Numbered from the stretch's first letter, positions 26,136 through 35,415 are shown. The stretch: DNA of 64,000 bases from Methylobacterium sp. WSM2598 (GCF_000379105.1 NZ_KB900609.1:3457689-3521688); one strand, 5' to 3'. Made by a program: numbers and translations. The notes: generated by a model not told the origin, from the sequence alone.

Positions 26136-26987
26136 TCAGGTCTGGGCGTAGCCGCGCGCGAGGCGGCCGAGCGCGTTGAAGGCGACGATGACCGCCAGCA
26201 CGGCGACGAGGAAGATCACCGACATCGCCGCCGCGAAGGGCCAGTTCTGCAGGGCGATCGCCTGCTGGTAGATGTAGCCGGGCATGAACAGCATCTGCCC
26301 GCCCCCGATCAGCGACTGGGTGATGAAGCCCGAGATCGCCGCCGCGAAGGTGAGGACCGAGCCGGCGATCAGCCCCGGCAGGGAGAGGGGCAGCGTCACC
26401 CGCCGGAAGGTGCGCCAGCGCCCGGCCCCGAGCGCCTCGGAGGCGTCCCACAGGCTCGGATCGATGCGGGCCAGCGCCGTCATCAGCGGCAGCACCATCA
26501 GGGGCATCTGCACCTGCGCGAGGGCCGCCACCAGCCCGCCCTCCGCGTAGAGGAGCCGCAGGGGCGGGCCGCTCACCCCGAGGGAGGCGAGCGCGCCGTT
26601 GACCACGCCCTGGCGGCCCAGGATGACGATCCACGCGAAGGTGCGGATCACCACGCTGGTGAGGAGGGGCGTGAGCACCGCCAGGATGACGAGGCCGCGC
26701 ACCCGCCCCCCGGCCCGGGTCGCCACCAGGGCGAGCGGGTAGCCGAGGATCAGGCAGACGAGCGTCACCTTGAGCCCGAGCCAGAGCGTCGCGCCGAGCA
26801 CGCCGAGGCTGAAAGGATCGCCGAGGAACGCCGCGTACTGCGCGAGGCCCAGGGTTCCGTCCGGCCCCTTGAGCGAGAGGCCGAGCAGCGCCGCGAGCGG
26901 CGCCGCGAAGAAGGCCGCGAAGAACAGGGCGAGCGGGCTCGCCAGCCGCAGGTCGTAGACGGTGACGTCGGGGAGGCGCCGCCTCAT
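26136..26987 (-). CDS. ABC transporter permease, PotB type
   Basis: Partner permease. After a short cytoplasmic start, six helices follow (ASPLALFFAAFFAAPLAALLGLSL, LWLGLKVTLVCLILGYPLAL, LVILAVLTPLLTSVVIRTFAWIV and others). The EAA motif is EALGAGRWRTFRRVTLPLSLPGLIAGS (about residues 185-212), which contacts the ATPase. 283 residues. The gene starts 12 bases after the substrate-binding protein ends. Its presence with a PotD-like binding protein and PotA-like ATPase defines a complete importer. Confidence 0.9.
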   Translation of the reverse strand: MRRRLPDVTVYDLRLASPLALFFAAFFAAPLAALLGLSLKGPDGTLGLAQYAAFLGDPFSLGVLGATLWLGLKVTLVCLILGYPLALVATRAGGRVRGLVILAVLTPLLTSVVIRTFAWIVILGRQGVVNGALASLGVSGPPLRLLYAEGGLVAALAQVQMPLMVLPLMTALARIDPSLWDASEALGAGRWRTFRRVTLPLSLPGLIAGSVLTFAAAISGFITQSLIGGGQMLFMPGYIYQQAIALQNWPFAAAMSVIFLVAVLAVIVAFNALGRLARGYAQT

Positions 26988-26998
26988 GGCCGCCGCCT

Positions 26999-28045
26999 CT
27001 AGAGCTTGATCTCGCGGTTGAACCGCTCGATCCAGGCCGCCCGCTGCGCGTTGATGGCCTTCCAGTCCTGGAACACGAATTTCCTGCGCAGGTCGTCGGT
27101 GTCCCGGGCGAGCACCTGGGCGATCTCGCCGCTCATCGTCACCTTGGCGTTGGTCGGCACGATCAGGTAGGGGGCCTGCATCAGCCGGGTCTGGACCGGC
27201 TCGGAGATCGCCGCCTCAATCAGCTTGAAGGCGAGGTCGCGGTTGGGCGAGTTCCTGACGATCTGGATCGCGGTCTTGAAGGCGATCGCCCCCTCCTTGG
27301 GCGCCACGAACTCGACCGGAACGCCCTTGGCCTTGAGGATCTGGATGGCGTTGAAGTTGCCGGGCGAGATGTCGACCTGGCCCTGCTGGAACAGGGTGGC
27401 GAGCGCCCCCGGATTGGCCGCCACCGCCGAGAGGTTGGGCTTGAGCGCCTCCATGGCCTTGAAGGCCGGATCGATGTTCGCCTCGGAGCCGCCGTGCATC
27501 TTGGCGATCTCGACCATGAAGCCGGTGCCGAGCGTCGAGTTCATGTTGGTGATGCCGACCCGGCCCTTGTATTCGGGCCGCCACAGATCGGCCCAGGAGG
27601 TGGGCTTCGTCCTCACCGTGTCGGGATTGTAGGTCAGACCGACGACCTGGAAGAAGGCCGCCGGGCCGGTCGCCTCCTGCGCGTCCGGGATGAGGTCCTT
27701 GAAGGAGGCGCTGCGCTCGACCGGGTAGGGCTCGACGAGGTCCTGCGCCTGGGCGGTGAGCGCCGGGCCCGGATCGTGCAGCATCACGTCGATCGGCGGG
27801 TTCGCGCGGGCGGCCGAGACCTTGGCGATCTGGTCGACGGACAGCATCGGGTCGAGGACGATCGGGGCGTTGCCGGTCTCCTTGCGGAAGGCGGGGACCA
27901 GCACGGCCTTGTGCGCCTCCTCCCAGCTCCCCGTGAAGGTGGCGAAGACGAGGGGCCTCGCCTGCGCGAGGGAGAGGCCGGGGAAGAGCTCCATCGCGCC
28001 GAGCGAGAGGGCGGTGGTGAGGAGGCGGCGGCGGTCGAGGATCAT
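26999..28045 (-). CDS. ABC transporter periplasmic substrate-binding protein, PotD/extracellular family 1
   Basis: Binds the imported solute in the periplasm. The N-terminus MILDRRRLLTTALSLGAMELFPGLSLAQA has twin-arginine character (RRR followed by a hydrophobic stretch and an AQA cleavage site), so export could be Tat or Sec. The two-lobed body shows VFATFTGSWEEAHKAVLVPAFRKETGNAPI, PPIDVMLHDPGPALTAQ, VGLTYNPDTVRTKPTSWADLWRPEYKGRVGI and QGQVDISPGNFNAIQILKAKGVPVEFVAPKEG, typical of polyamine and related organic-cation binders. 348 residues. The ligand could be a polyamine, an opine or a hydantoin-like compound; the divergent amidase favours an amide-containing substrate. This is inference. Confidence 0.88.
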   Translation of the reverse strand: MILDRRRLLTTALSLGAMELFPGLSLAQARPLVFATFTGSWEEAHKAVLVPAFRKETGNAPIVLDPMLSVDQIAKVSAARANPPIDVMLHDPGPALTAQAQDLVEPYPVERSASFKDLIPDAQEATGPAAFFQVVGLTYNPDTVRTKPTSWADLWRPEYKGRVGITNMNSTLGTGFMVEIAKMHGGSEANIDPAFKAMEALKPNLSAVAANPGALATLFQQGQVDISPGNFNAIQILKAKGVPVEFVAPKEGAIAFKTAIQIVRNSPNRDLAFKLIEAAISEPVQTRLMQAPYLIVPTNAKVTMSGEIAQVLARDTDDLRRKFVFQDWKAINAQRAAWIERFNREIKL

Positions 28046-28065
28046 CGGAGCGTCCTGGGCGAGGA

Positions 28066-29163
28066 TCAGGCGGCGGGGAAGGCGGAGGCGAGGCCGGGCG
28101 CGACGGCGACCCGCACGGCGGTGCCGGGCGGGCGCGCGGCCGCGCCGCCGAGGCGCGGCTCGGCGACCTTGAGGGCGCCGCCCGCTCCCACCCGCACCTC
28201 GTGGATCACCGTGGGGCCGAGCGGCAGCGCCATCTCGACCACGCCCGCGATGCCCTCCTCGCCGTCGGTGAGGCGCAGGTGCTCGGGCCGCAGGCAGGCG
28301 ACGACGCGCGCGCCCGGCGCGAGCGCCCGGCCCGGGCGCCGCACCACGATCTCGCCGCCCGCATCGAGGGCGACGCGGGCGCCCGCGCCCTCCTGGCCGA
28401 CGACGCGTCCCGGCATCGTGTTGGCCGAGCCCACGAAGGTGTTGACGAACAGGCTCTCGGGCGCGTCGTAGATCGTGGTCGGGGCCGCGAACTGCTCCAG
28501 CCGCCCCTGCGACAGCACCGCCACCCGGTCGGAGAGGGACAGCGCCTCCTCCTGGTCGTGGGTGACCAGGATCGTGGTGACGCCCGCCACCCGCTGCAGC
28601 CGCTTGACCTCGATCTGCATGTCGAGGCGGAGATTCTTGTCGAGGGCCGCGAAGGGCTCGTCGAGGAGGAGCACGGCGGGCCGGATCGCCAGGGCGCGGG
28701 CGAGCGCCACGCGCTGCTGCTGCCCGCCGGAGAGCTGGCGCGGGTAGCGCTCCGCCATGGCGCCGAGTTGCACGAGGCCGAGGAGGCGCTCGGCCTCCGC
28801 CTCCTGCTCGGCCCTCGGCGCCCCGCGCGCGGCGAGGCCGTAGGCGACGTTCTCGGCGACGCTCAGATGCGGGAAGAGCGCGTAGTTCTGGAACACGATG
28901 CCGACCGCCCGCCGGCTCGGCGGCAGGTCGTCCATGACCGCGTCGCCGACGATCACCCGCCCCTCGGTCTGGCGCAGGAAGCCCGCGACGATCCGCAGGA
29001 GCGTGGTCTTCCCGCAGCCGGAAGGGCCGAGCAGCGAGACGAGTTCCCCGCCCCTGATGTCGAGCGTCACGTTCCCGACCGCCACCGCCTCCCCGTAGCG
29101 GTGGGTGATCCCGTCGAGCACGACGGACCGGCCCGTCCCGGCCCGCATCGTCGCTTCCGTCAC
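28066..29163 (-). CDS. ABC transporter ATP-binding protein, PotA type
   Basis: Energises the importer by ATP hydrolysis. Walker A GPSGCGKTT at 46-54, Q-loop FQNYALFPHLS, signature LSGGQQQR at 143-150, Walker B LLLDEPFAALD and the switch His in LVTHDQEEA are all intact. The C-terminal TOBE domain (about 275-365: RALAPGARVVACLRPEHLRL..., GPTVIHEVRVG) is typical of the PotA/MalK branch, where it takes part in regulation. It is first in the minus-strand operon, 20 bases before the binding protein, and divergent from the amidase with 130 bases of shared upstream sequence. Confidence 0.93.
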   Translation of the reverse strand: MTEATMRAGTGRSVVLDGITHRYGEAVAVGNVTLDIRGGELVSLLGPSGCGKTTLLRIVAGFLRQTEGRVIVGDAVMDDLPPSRRAVGIVFQNYALFPHLSVAENVAYGLAARGAPRAEQEAEAERLLGLVQLGAMAERYPRQLSGGQQQRVALARALAIRPAVLLLDEPFAALDKNLRLDMQIEVKRLQRVAGVTTILVTHDQEEALSLSDRVAVLSQGRLEQFAAPTTIYDAPESLFVNTFVGSANTMPGRVVGQEGAGARVALDAGGEIVVRRPGRALAPGARVVACLRPEHLRLTDGEEGIAGVVEMALPLGPTVIHEVRVGAGGALKVAEPRLGGAAARPPGTAVRVAVAPGLASAFPAA

Positions 29164-29293
29164 CGGCCTTCACCCCGCGGCATCGAACTTGCCCGCCGGT
29201 CTTCGCAAATCGTATGCCGGTTCGAGGAAAATCCATGCCATGCCGTGAGTTGAGCCGCCTCCCCGGGGAGACCGGCAGCCGCAGGAGCCCGCC

Positions 29294-30700
29294 ATGACCG
29301 CCCTTTGGGCACTGAGCGCGACCGAGATGGCAGAGTGCTTCGCCGATGGGCGGGCGAGTCCGGTCGTGGTGCTCGAATCCTGCCTCGCGCGGCTCCATGC
29401 CTGCGAGCCGGCGCTGAACGCGGTCACGCGGCTCGCTCCGGGCGCCCGGGAGGAGGCCGAGGCGAGCGCGGCGCGCTGGCGGGCGGGGCGCCCGCTGTCG
29501 CGGCTCGACGGCGTGCCGATGACGGTGAAGGAGTTCCTCGTCACCGCCGGCCTGCCCGCGAGCTTCGCGGAGCCGCGGGACGGGCCCGAGCCGCCCGCGG
29601 CCCGGGACGAGCTGCCGGTGGCGCGGATGCGCGCGGCGGGCCTGGTGACGCTCGCCAAGACCAACATGCCGGAATTCGCCGTGCAGGGTTACACGGCCAA
29701 CGCCCGGTTCGGCACCACCGGCAACCCTTGGGCTCCCGCGCTCACGCCCGGCGGCTCGACGGGCGGCGGGGCGGCGGCGACGGCCGCCGGCTACGCCCCG
29801 ATCGCGCTCGGCACGGACGGGGGCGGGTCGCTGCGCCGCCCGGCCGCCCATACGGGCCTCGTCGGGCTCAAGACCTCGCTCGGCCTCGTGCCGCGCCGCG
29901 GCGGCCTGCCCTCGCCGCTGCTCGACTTCGAGGTGGCGGGCGCCCTCACCCGCACGGTGGCGGACAGCCGGGCGGTGCTGGCGCTGATGGCCGGGCCGGA
30001 TCCGCGGGTGCTGTGGTCCCGCTTCCCGACGCCGCCCGCCGCCCCGCCGCGGCCGCTGCGGGCGCTCTACGTCGAGCGCCTCGGCGACGCGCCCCTCGAT
30101 CCGGCGATCGCCGCCTCCTGCCGGGAGGCCCTGGACGACCTCGCGTCCTGCGGGGCGACGGTGACGGAGGGCCGGTTCCCGCTCGACGTGGCGGAGCTCA
30201 ACGACCTCTGGCCGGAGATTGGGCGGATCGGCCTCGCGCGGCTCTTCGCGGAGGATCCCGCCCTCGGGCGGCGGGCGAGCGAGCCCTACCGCGCCATGGC
30301 CGAGGAGGGCGCCCGCGCCCCGGCGACCTGCCTCGCCCGGATCCTCGACCGCGTCGCCTCCCTGCGCGACGCGGCGAGCGCGCTCTTCGCGGAGATCGAT
30401 CTCCTGGTCACGCCGGCCATCGCGGCCCTGTCCTGGCCGGCCGCGCAGGTGTGTCCGGCGCGGATCGACGGCCGGCCGGTCGGGCCGCGGGGCCACGCGA
30501 TCTATACGGGCTGGGTCAACGCCGCGGCGCTGCCCGGGATCAGCCTGCCGGTCGCTCCGTCCCCGGATGGGCTGCCGGTCGGCCTGCAGCTCGTGGCCGG
30601 GTACGGGGCGGACGGGCTGCTGCTCGACGTGGCGGAGGCGATGGAGCGGCGGCGCCCCTGGGCGCATCGCCGGCCGGAGGTCGGGGGGAGGATCGGATGA
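29294..30700 (+). CDS. amidase of the amidase-signature family
   Basis: Hydrolyses a C-N amide bond. The Ser-cisSer-Lys triad is Lys79 (MTVKEFL), Ser155 (TPGGSTGGGAAATAAG) and Ser179 (GTDGGGSLRRPAAHTG); the spacing of 76 and 24 residues matches the family. AGG AG precedes the ATG by 7 bases. At 468 residues it is full length. The specific substrate is not fixed by sequence; relatives include glutamyl-tRNA amidotransferase A, indoleacetamide, urea-amidolyase-like and peptide amidases, and no GatB/C is nearby. It overlaps the next gene by four bases and is divergent from the ABC importer, suggesting it degrades the imported compound. Confidence 0.9.
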   Translation: MTALWALSATEMAECFADGRASPVVVLESCLARLHACEPALNAVTRLAPGAREEAEASAARWRAGRPLSRLDGVPMTVKEFLVTAGLPASFAEPRDGPEPPAARDELPVARMRAAGLVTLAKTNMPEFAVQGYTANARFGTTGNPWAPALTPGGSTGGGAAATAAGYAPIALGTDGGGSLRRPAAHTGLVGLKTSLGLVPRRGGLPSPLLDFEVAGALTRTVADSRAVLALMAGPDPRVLWSRFPTPPAAPPRPLRALYVERLGDAPLDPAIAASCREALDDLASCGATVTEGRFPLDVAELNDLWPEIGRIGLARLFAEDPALGRRASEPYRAMAEEGARAPATCLARILDRVASLRDAASALFAEIDLLVTPAIAALSWPAAQVCPARIDGRPVGPRGHAIYTGWVNAAALPGISLPVAPSPDGLPVGLQLVAGYGADGLLLDVAEAMERRRPWAHRRPEVGGRIG

Positions 30701-31044
30701 GGGCGGGCGGGATCTCGGTCCACGCGGTGGACGTGGCGACGGGGCGGCCGGCGGCGGGGCTGCGGGTGACCGTCGAGGCGCTCGACCCGGCCGGGCGGCG
30801 GCTGGTGGCGGAGGGCCGGATCGGCCCGGACGGCCACCTGCCCCACCCGATCTCCGGCGGGGCGGGCGTGACGGCGGGGATCTACGAGGTCACCTTCGAC
30901 GTCGGCGACTATCTCGCCGCGGAGGGGGGCGGGCGCTTCCTCGACCGGGTGCCGTTCCGCTTCACGATCGAGGACGTGGCCGCGCACGTCCACCTGCCCC
31001 TCAAGTTCACGCGCTTCGGCTACGCCCTGTTCCGCGGCGCGTGA
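30697..31044 (+). CDS. transthyretin-like protein, HIU-hydrolase family, divergent active site
   Basis: A 115-residue protein of the 5-hydroxyisourate hydrolase (transthyretin-like) fold. ISVHAVDVATGRPAAGLRVTVE at the start keeps His9. The body YEVTFDVGDYLAAEGGGRFLDRVPFRFTIEDVAAHVHLPL keeps a His in the HxHLPL position near 97-99. However, the usual Arg near 47 (DGR) is His (PDGHL), and the usual C-terminal YRGS reads FRGA. It overlaps the amidase by ATGA. It may have kept the fold but changed substrate, hydrolysing another cyclic amide or acting as a binding partner to the amidase. No urate oxidase or OHCU decarboxylase is present. Confidence 0.78.
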   Translation: MRAGGISVHAVDVATGRPAAGLRVTVEALDPAGRRLVAEGRIGPDGHLPHPISGGAGVTAGIYEVTFDVGDYLAAEGGGRFLDRVPFRFTIEDVAAHVHLPLKFTRFGYALFRGA

Positions 31045-31177
31045 CCGGGGCGCCGGGGCGCGGAGGGGGATGGACGGGTCCCGCCACGCGCTCCCTGCCG
31101 AGCCGGCATCCGGGATGTCCGCTCCCTCTCCCGGTTCTCCTTCCGCCGACGCTGCGCTCGCCCGGGCAAGGCGGGAA

Positions 31178-31297
31178 GCCGGGATCCGCTTGATCGCAGC
31201 GGATCCCGGATCACGCGCCTGAGCGCGCCGCCTGAGCGAAGCCGACATCCGTATGGCCGAAATTGGAGATGACGAAGCCATCAACCGGATGTCGGAT
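31178..31297 (+). repeat. dispersed palindromic repeat, copy 4
   Basis: Palindrome GGGATCCGCTTGATCGC...GCGGATCCC, GC linker, then GACATCCGTATGGCC...GGATGTCGG arms (first type). It lies 133 bases past the amidase/transthyretin-like pair. In this copy the linker is longer because of a duplication (CGCCTGAGCGCGCCGCCTGAGC). Confidence 0.85.
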
Positions 31298-31698
31298 GGA
31301 TCGGCGCGCTGACGTTCGCCCCCTCCGAGGCGGACAGCATCCCGCCGTTCGTGGCCAACAGCCCGGTGATGTCGGCCTTCTGCGCGCATCCGGATGAGGA
31401 CAAGGCGCTCCACCCACACCCACGAGGGTGAGCGGAAGCCGGCGGAGCACGCGTGGCAGGAGCGGAACCGCACCTACGCTCGGGCTCGCGGCCTTCGGGG
31501 TGCGTGCTGGATCGGGATCCGGAAGCGGGGCGGTCGCTCGGACGGAAGCGAGCGTAGCGCTCCCGAGTTCGATCCCGAGTGCCGCTCTGCCCGACACGGG
31601 TCGGCGAACCGCAAGGAGGCGGCCGAATCTTTTCCTAAGGGAACAATTCAGGAGACCTGAGCCGCCACGCTCCTTGCAGCGGCGCTGTTCGATCGCAT
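31298..31698. other. non-coding interval
   Basis: Contains scattered codons that read SEADSIPPFVANSPVMSAFCAHPDEDK on the plus strand, possibly a tiny remnant of a lost gene, but too short to assign. No signal otherwise. Confidence 0.3.
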
Positions 31699-32184
31699 CT
31701 AAAGTATCGGACCGCGCGTAGCACTCACGGTGCCGACAATGTGGGTGTCGGCCTGGCGTAGCCTTCGGCAAAGTTCTCGATTTATGTTCTGCAACACCAT
31801 CGCGTATGCATAGATGTCTTTTTTATAAAAGTTATATAGGTTTCGAGCTGTGAGCTCGTATGCCACGACCGGTTGTTTTGCAATGAGGGTTGCCGATCTA
31901 TTTTGTATTTCAATGACGGTCATCTCTCCGAAAAAATCACCTGGGCCGAGATGACATATATCAACGACACATCCCGATCTCCCGATCTTAGTTACCATAA
32001 TCTCTCCCGAATGAACAATATACATCGAGTGTCCAGGCTCTCCCTCTACTATGATAGTGGCGCCTGCCTCAAAGTGTCGTTCAACCAACATCGAGATCAA
32101 GAGATCGAGACTCGTGTCCGAGAGGCCGCCGAAGAAGGGCGTGTCGACCAGGAATGCTTTCAGCTCGGGAGAATTGACAGCCAT
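31699..32184 (-). CDS. stand-alone cyclic-nucleotide-binding-domain protein
   Basis: A single CNB domain of 161 residues (LVDTPFFGGLSDTSLDLLISMLVERHFEAGATIIVEGEPGHSMYIVHSGEIMVTKI...LGPGDFFGEMTVIEIQNRSATLIAKQPVVAYELTARNL). The phosphate-binding cassette position reads GDFFGEMTVIEIQNRSATL. Canonical cAMP binders have GEL...RAA/S there, so ligand binding is uncertain. No helix-turn-helix follows; the C-terminal helices FYKKDIYAYAMVLQNINRELCRRLRQAD could dimerise. The gene is AT-richer than its surroundings. An IS3 remnant and a full Crp/Fnr gene lie just upstream. Role unknown. Confidence 0.78.
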   Translation of the reverse strand: MAVNSPELKAFLVDTPFFGGLSDTSLDLLISMLVERHFEAGATIIVEGEPGHSMYIVHSGEIMVTKIGRSGCVVDICHLGPGDFFGEMTVIEIQNRSATLIAKQPVVAYELTARNLYNFYKKDIYAYAMVLQNINRELCRRLRQADTHIVGTVSATRGPIL

Positions 32185-32424
32185 CAGCCTATTGCACTCC
32201 CGCTTCCGGAGCTCGACCACATCCCATATTGTGGATCCTTTGTATGCCGGCAGCTCGCTTTGCGCATCTGGCCAGGGTGCAACCCGGGCGCCGAGTGGTC
32301 CAGACGGCGTCTGGCAAACCGCCGGATGACCCACTGGGTGAGATTCGACGTCCCCCCATCGCTTTGGTCCGGCGTGAGTGCGAGTTTTCCGGTTTTGTGA
32401 GCGCCTGAGGGGAGGAGCGGAACC

Positions 32425-33060
32425 GTGAAGACGGGCCGGTTCACCGAGGAGCTGATCGCCTTTGGGCTGGAGGCCGAGACCAGGACGCCGGTCGCGGAGG
32501 TCCTGCGCCGGATCGGCATCTCCGAGCAGACGTTCTAACGCTGGAAGAAGCTCTACGGCGGACTGGGCACGGGCGAGTTGCGACGGCTGAAGCCACCGGA
32601 GGAGGAGAAGCGGCAGCTCAAGCAGCGCGTGGCTGATCTGAGCCTCGACAAGCCCATCCTGCAGGACGTGCTCGCAAAGCAGCGACCTCGTGAACCAGGT
32701 GCGAGAGGCGCACGGGGGGAGCGAGCGGCGCGGCTGCGGCGCGCTCGGCATCGGCCGGTCGAGCATGCGCCACCGCCCGACCAAGCCCGATCCGGCACCG
32801 CTGCGGAGGCGCATCCGCGATCCGGCCAAGAGCCGGGTGCGCTCCGGCTTTTTCCGGATCTGCATCCTGCGGCGCCGGGAAGGCCGGAGGGCGAACCACA
32901 AGAGGGTCTAACCGGCTCTGGTGCCTGAATGCGAACCGGTTCTCGTCCTTGGCCGATGCCAGGGCCAAGATCGAGGCGCGGCGGCGGCCCGGGAGGCTGC
33001 CGAATGGAACCCGGAGGCTCACCTTCCGGCCGGACCAGGATCCGGGGACCGTCATGTCAT
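32425..33060 (+). pseudogene. broken IS3-family element (orfA and orfB remnants)
   Basis: OrfA begins GTG at 32425 (MKTGRFTEELIAFGLEAETRTPVAEVLRRIGISEQTF) and meets a TAA at 32536 where the family has Tyr or similar, followed in the same frame by RWKKLYGGLGTGELRRLK and the leucine-zipper end LSLDKPILQDVLAKQ. OrfB pieces follow in another frame (GALGIGRSSMRHRPTKPDPAPLRRRI, GFFRICILRRREGRRANHKRV) and stop at 32911. A final piece (LNANRFSSLADARAKIEARR) is the last part of OrfB, so most of the DDE core is deleted. The element is dead. IS407-like or ISRj2-like group is a guess. Confidence 0.8.
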
Positions 33061-33218
33061 GGCCGGCTCTTGTCGACGACTGGAGCGCGGATGGAGAGTG
33101 ACAATGGCCGAGACTGATGTCGATTCGCGCCGCGCGGTTGAAACCCGGATTCCCACCTGTGTGCCGGCGTGGAGATCGACCCGTGTGAGGGCCATGCCTG
33201 CGGATCACATCGCCGGCC

Positions 33219-34166
33219 TCACCGTCTCGCAAATCTGACCGCTTCTTCGACACGGGGCCGGGACCCGGCAGATGGGGCGGACCGATCAGCGACCGAGTGG
33301 ACCGCACCCGCGAGGGGCGTGCGCGCTGCCTGCCGCCGACGGCCGTGCGTGACGAGGCGATTGTGATCGATCCGGTGCGGCGCGGCCGGTGCGGAGAGCC
33401 GCGGCTGAACCTCGCTGCGGGCTGCCGCGTCGCTGAGGTGGAGGTAATTCGGGTTGAACAGGCTTGCGGCCTGCAGGGCGGCGATGTCGGGGATCCGCAC
33501 GGTTCGACCGAGCATCTCCACGAGCCCTTGATCGCGCAGTTGCGCGAGCTTGCGGTTGATGTGGACGTGCGACAGGCCCAGGGCATTGGCCATGTCGAAT
33601 TGAGTGAGCAGCAGAACGAAGCTGTTGTCCTCGGTGAGCCCGGCCCGGCGCAGCCGCAGGAACAGCTCGCACAGCAGATGGCCGACCCGCTCCGTGCCGA
33701 CGCGCTGACCAACATTCAGCAGCCACTCGCGCTGGATCGAGGCCGCGATGAAGCTCTCCCACAGCAGGGCCTGCCGGACCGCCGGGTGCTGCTCGCACAC
33801 GGTCGCCAGCGCCCTGAGCGGGATGTCCGCACAGGTGAGCGGCGTCAGGGCGGCGATGGAGCAGTCCATCGCGTATCCCTCCGGGGCGAGCGCCTCCGTC
33901 AGGTCGCCCGGCAACAGGATCCCCGCGATCTGTCGCCGGCCATCCTCCAGTTGCTTGTAGCGGTAAGCCCATCCCGAGATGATCAGGCTGACATGGCCGA
34001 GATGGTCGCCCTCCTCAACGAGATCATCGCGGGCGGCGACGTACCGCCACTTGCGCACGAGGTGATGAAAGGCCTCGCGGTCCGCGCCGCCGAGATTCGT
34101 GAGCCGGCTGATTTTCGCGGCTGCGCGGCCCTGAATTGCTGCACCGCCGATCGCTGTCCCAAGCAT
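33219..34166 (-). CDS. Crp/Fnr-family transcriptional regulator
   Basis: A 315-residue DNA-binding protein. It has an N-terminal CNB-type sensor (about residues 30-150, RYKQLEDGRRQIAGILLPGDLTEALAPEGY) without the Cys cluster of oxygen-sensing Fnr. The Crp-type winged helix (about 180-250) shows LLTQFDMANALGLSHVHINRKLAQLRDQGLVEMLGRTVRIPDIAALQ. The ATG at 34166 is favoured over one at 34268 because GGGGA lies 8 bases upstream. The protein is about 70 residues longer than usual, with an Arg/Ala/Pro-rich tail (RLSAPAAPHRIDHNRLV...) that looks like read-through into non-coding sequence. Ligand unknown. Confidence 0.85.
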   Translation of the reverse strand: MLGTAIGGAAIQGRAAAKISRLTNLGGADREAFHHLVRKWRYVAARDDLVEEGDHLGHVSLIISGWAYRYKQLEDGRRQIAGILLPGDLTEALAPEGYAMDCSIAALTPLTCADIPLRALATVCEQHPAVRQALLWESFIAASIQREWLLNVGQRVGTERVGHLLCELFLRLRRAGLTEDNSFVLLLTQFDMANALGLSHVHINRKLAQLRDQGLVEMLGRTVRIPDIAALQAASLFNPNYLHLSDAAARSEVQPRLSAPAAPHRIDHNRLVTHGRRRQAARTPLAGAVHSVADRSAPSAGSRPRVEEAVRFARR

Positions 34167-34269
34167 GTGATCGTCCCCTGAGGCTTGCTTGTACCGTTCA
34201 TTCCGGTCGAACATCTGAGTAATCAGGCTGGACTCGTTTGCGCGGCCGTGCATGCGCATTGGCGCCATG

Positions 34270-35415
34270 CTTCAATCGTATCGATCGCGTTCGTGCTCAA
34301 CTGATCAGCTACACGCCGGATCAGCGAGGGCGCACGGGTGGCCCCGCGAGTCGGAGCGATGCTGCAGTGAGTGGCCGCTGCGCTCCGTCGAACGTTGCGC
34401 CCCGACCCCGACCGGGCGGCGAAGTCGCCCCCGCTTCAGGAGCCGACAGGCCGGCCGCGCTGCCGCACGCCGCCAGAGTCCGGCTCGCCACGCGAGAGTG
34501 CTCCGGACATCGTGCCTGCGCCGAGGCCAAGTTCTATTTCACCCTATATCCCGCTGCTTCGGCGCCCTGTCAGCCGATCTGGATCATTAATACGGGACAG
34601 AGCGACCGCCGGCGGTGATATTTCTCACTTCAGAGTGAAGATGCGGTCCCACCTTTGCAGTAGGAGCTTCTTCGGTCGCGCTTGAATTTGGCTTGGCAGG
34701 AAGGGGACGACCTGCTGAATGCGTCAGGTATCGGCGGCGCGACCGTTGCTCGCACTGCATCGGCTTCGTAGACCAACCGTGCGTCGATGCCGCCGGGTGA
34801 TCGAGGCCGACAGGGCGGAGTCAGGTGAGACGTCGCATCCCCCCGGAAGGCGAGGAACCCGCGGGTCAACGCCCCCGGTCACACGGACGGCCCAGGCGAG
34901 GAAGCGCAGTGGAGACGCGATGGGCCGGTCACGGCCGCCCGCTGGCCTGACCCAAGCGGGAGGGGCCGCCGGGCGGACACGAAGCGATGCGGCTCCTGTC
35001 TTTCAGGCCGACGCATCGGCGGCCCGATCCAGGGCGGCCGTCATGCCGTTGGCACGGGACAGGGCAGCATGGGACAGGGCAGAAAGTCCATCGGTCATCG
35101 TGTTCGTTTGCGGCCCCTGCCGACCCTTCATCGTCCGAAGCGCCGAACCAAGACACGCGCCGACCGCACGGGAAGCACCTGCTCTCGCCGCCGGCACGGT
35201 GCGACGCCACGCTACAAGTCAATCGGCCCATTGAACTCGGAATCCTTACGATGCACCGCCGTCCGTGGATGGCCGCCCGAAACCGCTCGGGTGGCGCATA
35301 ATTTTTAGCAGACGCTTGCGGCCTCGAAATCTATCGCTTGTCAGCTAGGAGCGCTTGCGCCGCGTCGTTTCGGATCGGATCGCGGAGTGCGGGCAAGCGC
35401 GGCGGAGGTGAAGCC
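34270..35415. other. 1.1-kb non-coding interval before the glycan locus
   Basis: No frame here is convincing on either strand. Composition is mixed, and no tRNA-like cloverleaf or inverted repeats were found by eye. It probably marks the left border of the polysaccharide locus. Confidence 0.4.

Noticed and set aside
26999..30667. A continuous minus-strand open frame of about 1,222 codons
   Set aside because: Only its last 348 codons (from 28045) are the real binding protein. The rest is an out-of-phase reading of the ATPase gene and the antisense of the amidase, with Arg/Pro/Gly-rich nonsense.
30697..31044. Calling the small protein a normal 5-hydroxyisourate hydrolase
   Set aside because: The Arg and YRGS positions are changed and no urate pathway genes are present, so only the fold is assigned.
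34719..35301. Several overlapping short frames before the glycan locus
   Set aside because: No ribosome sites, inconsistent codon usage, and no recognisable domain.
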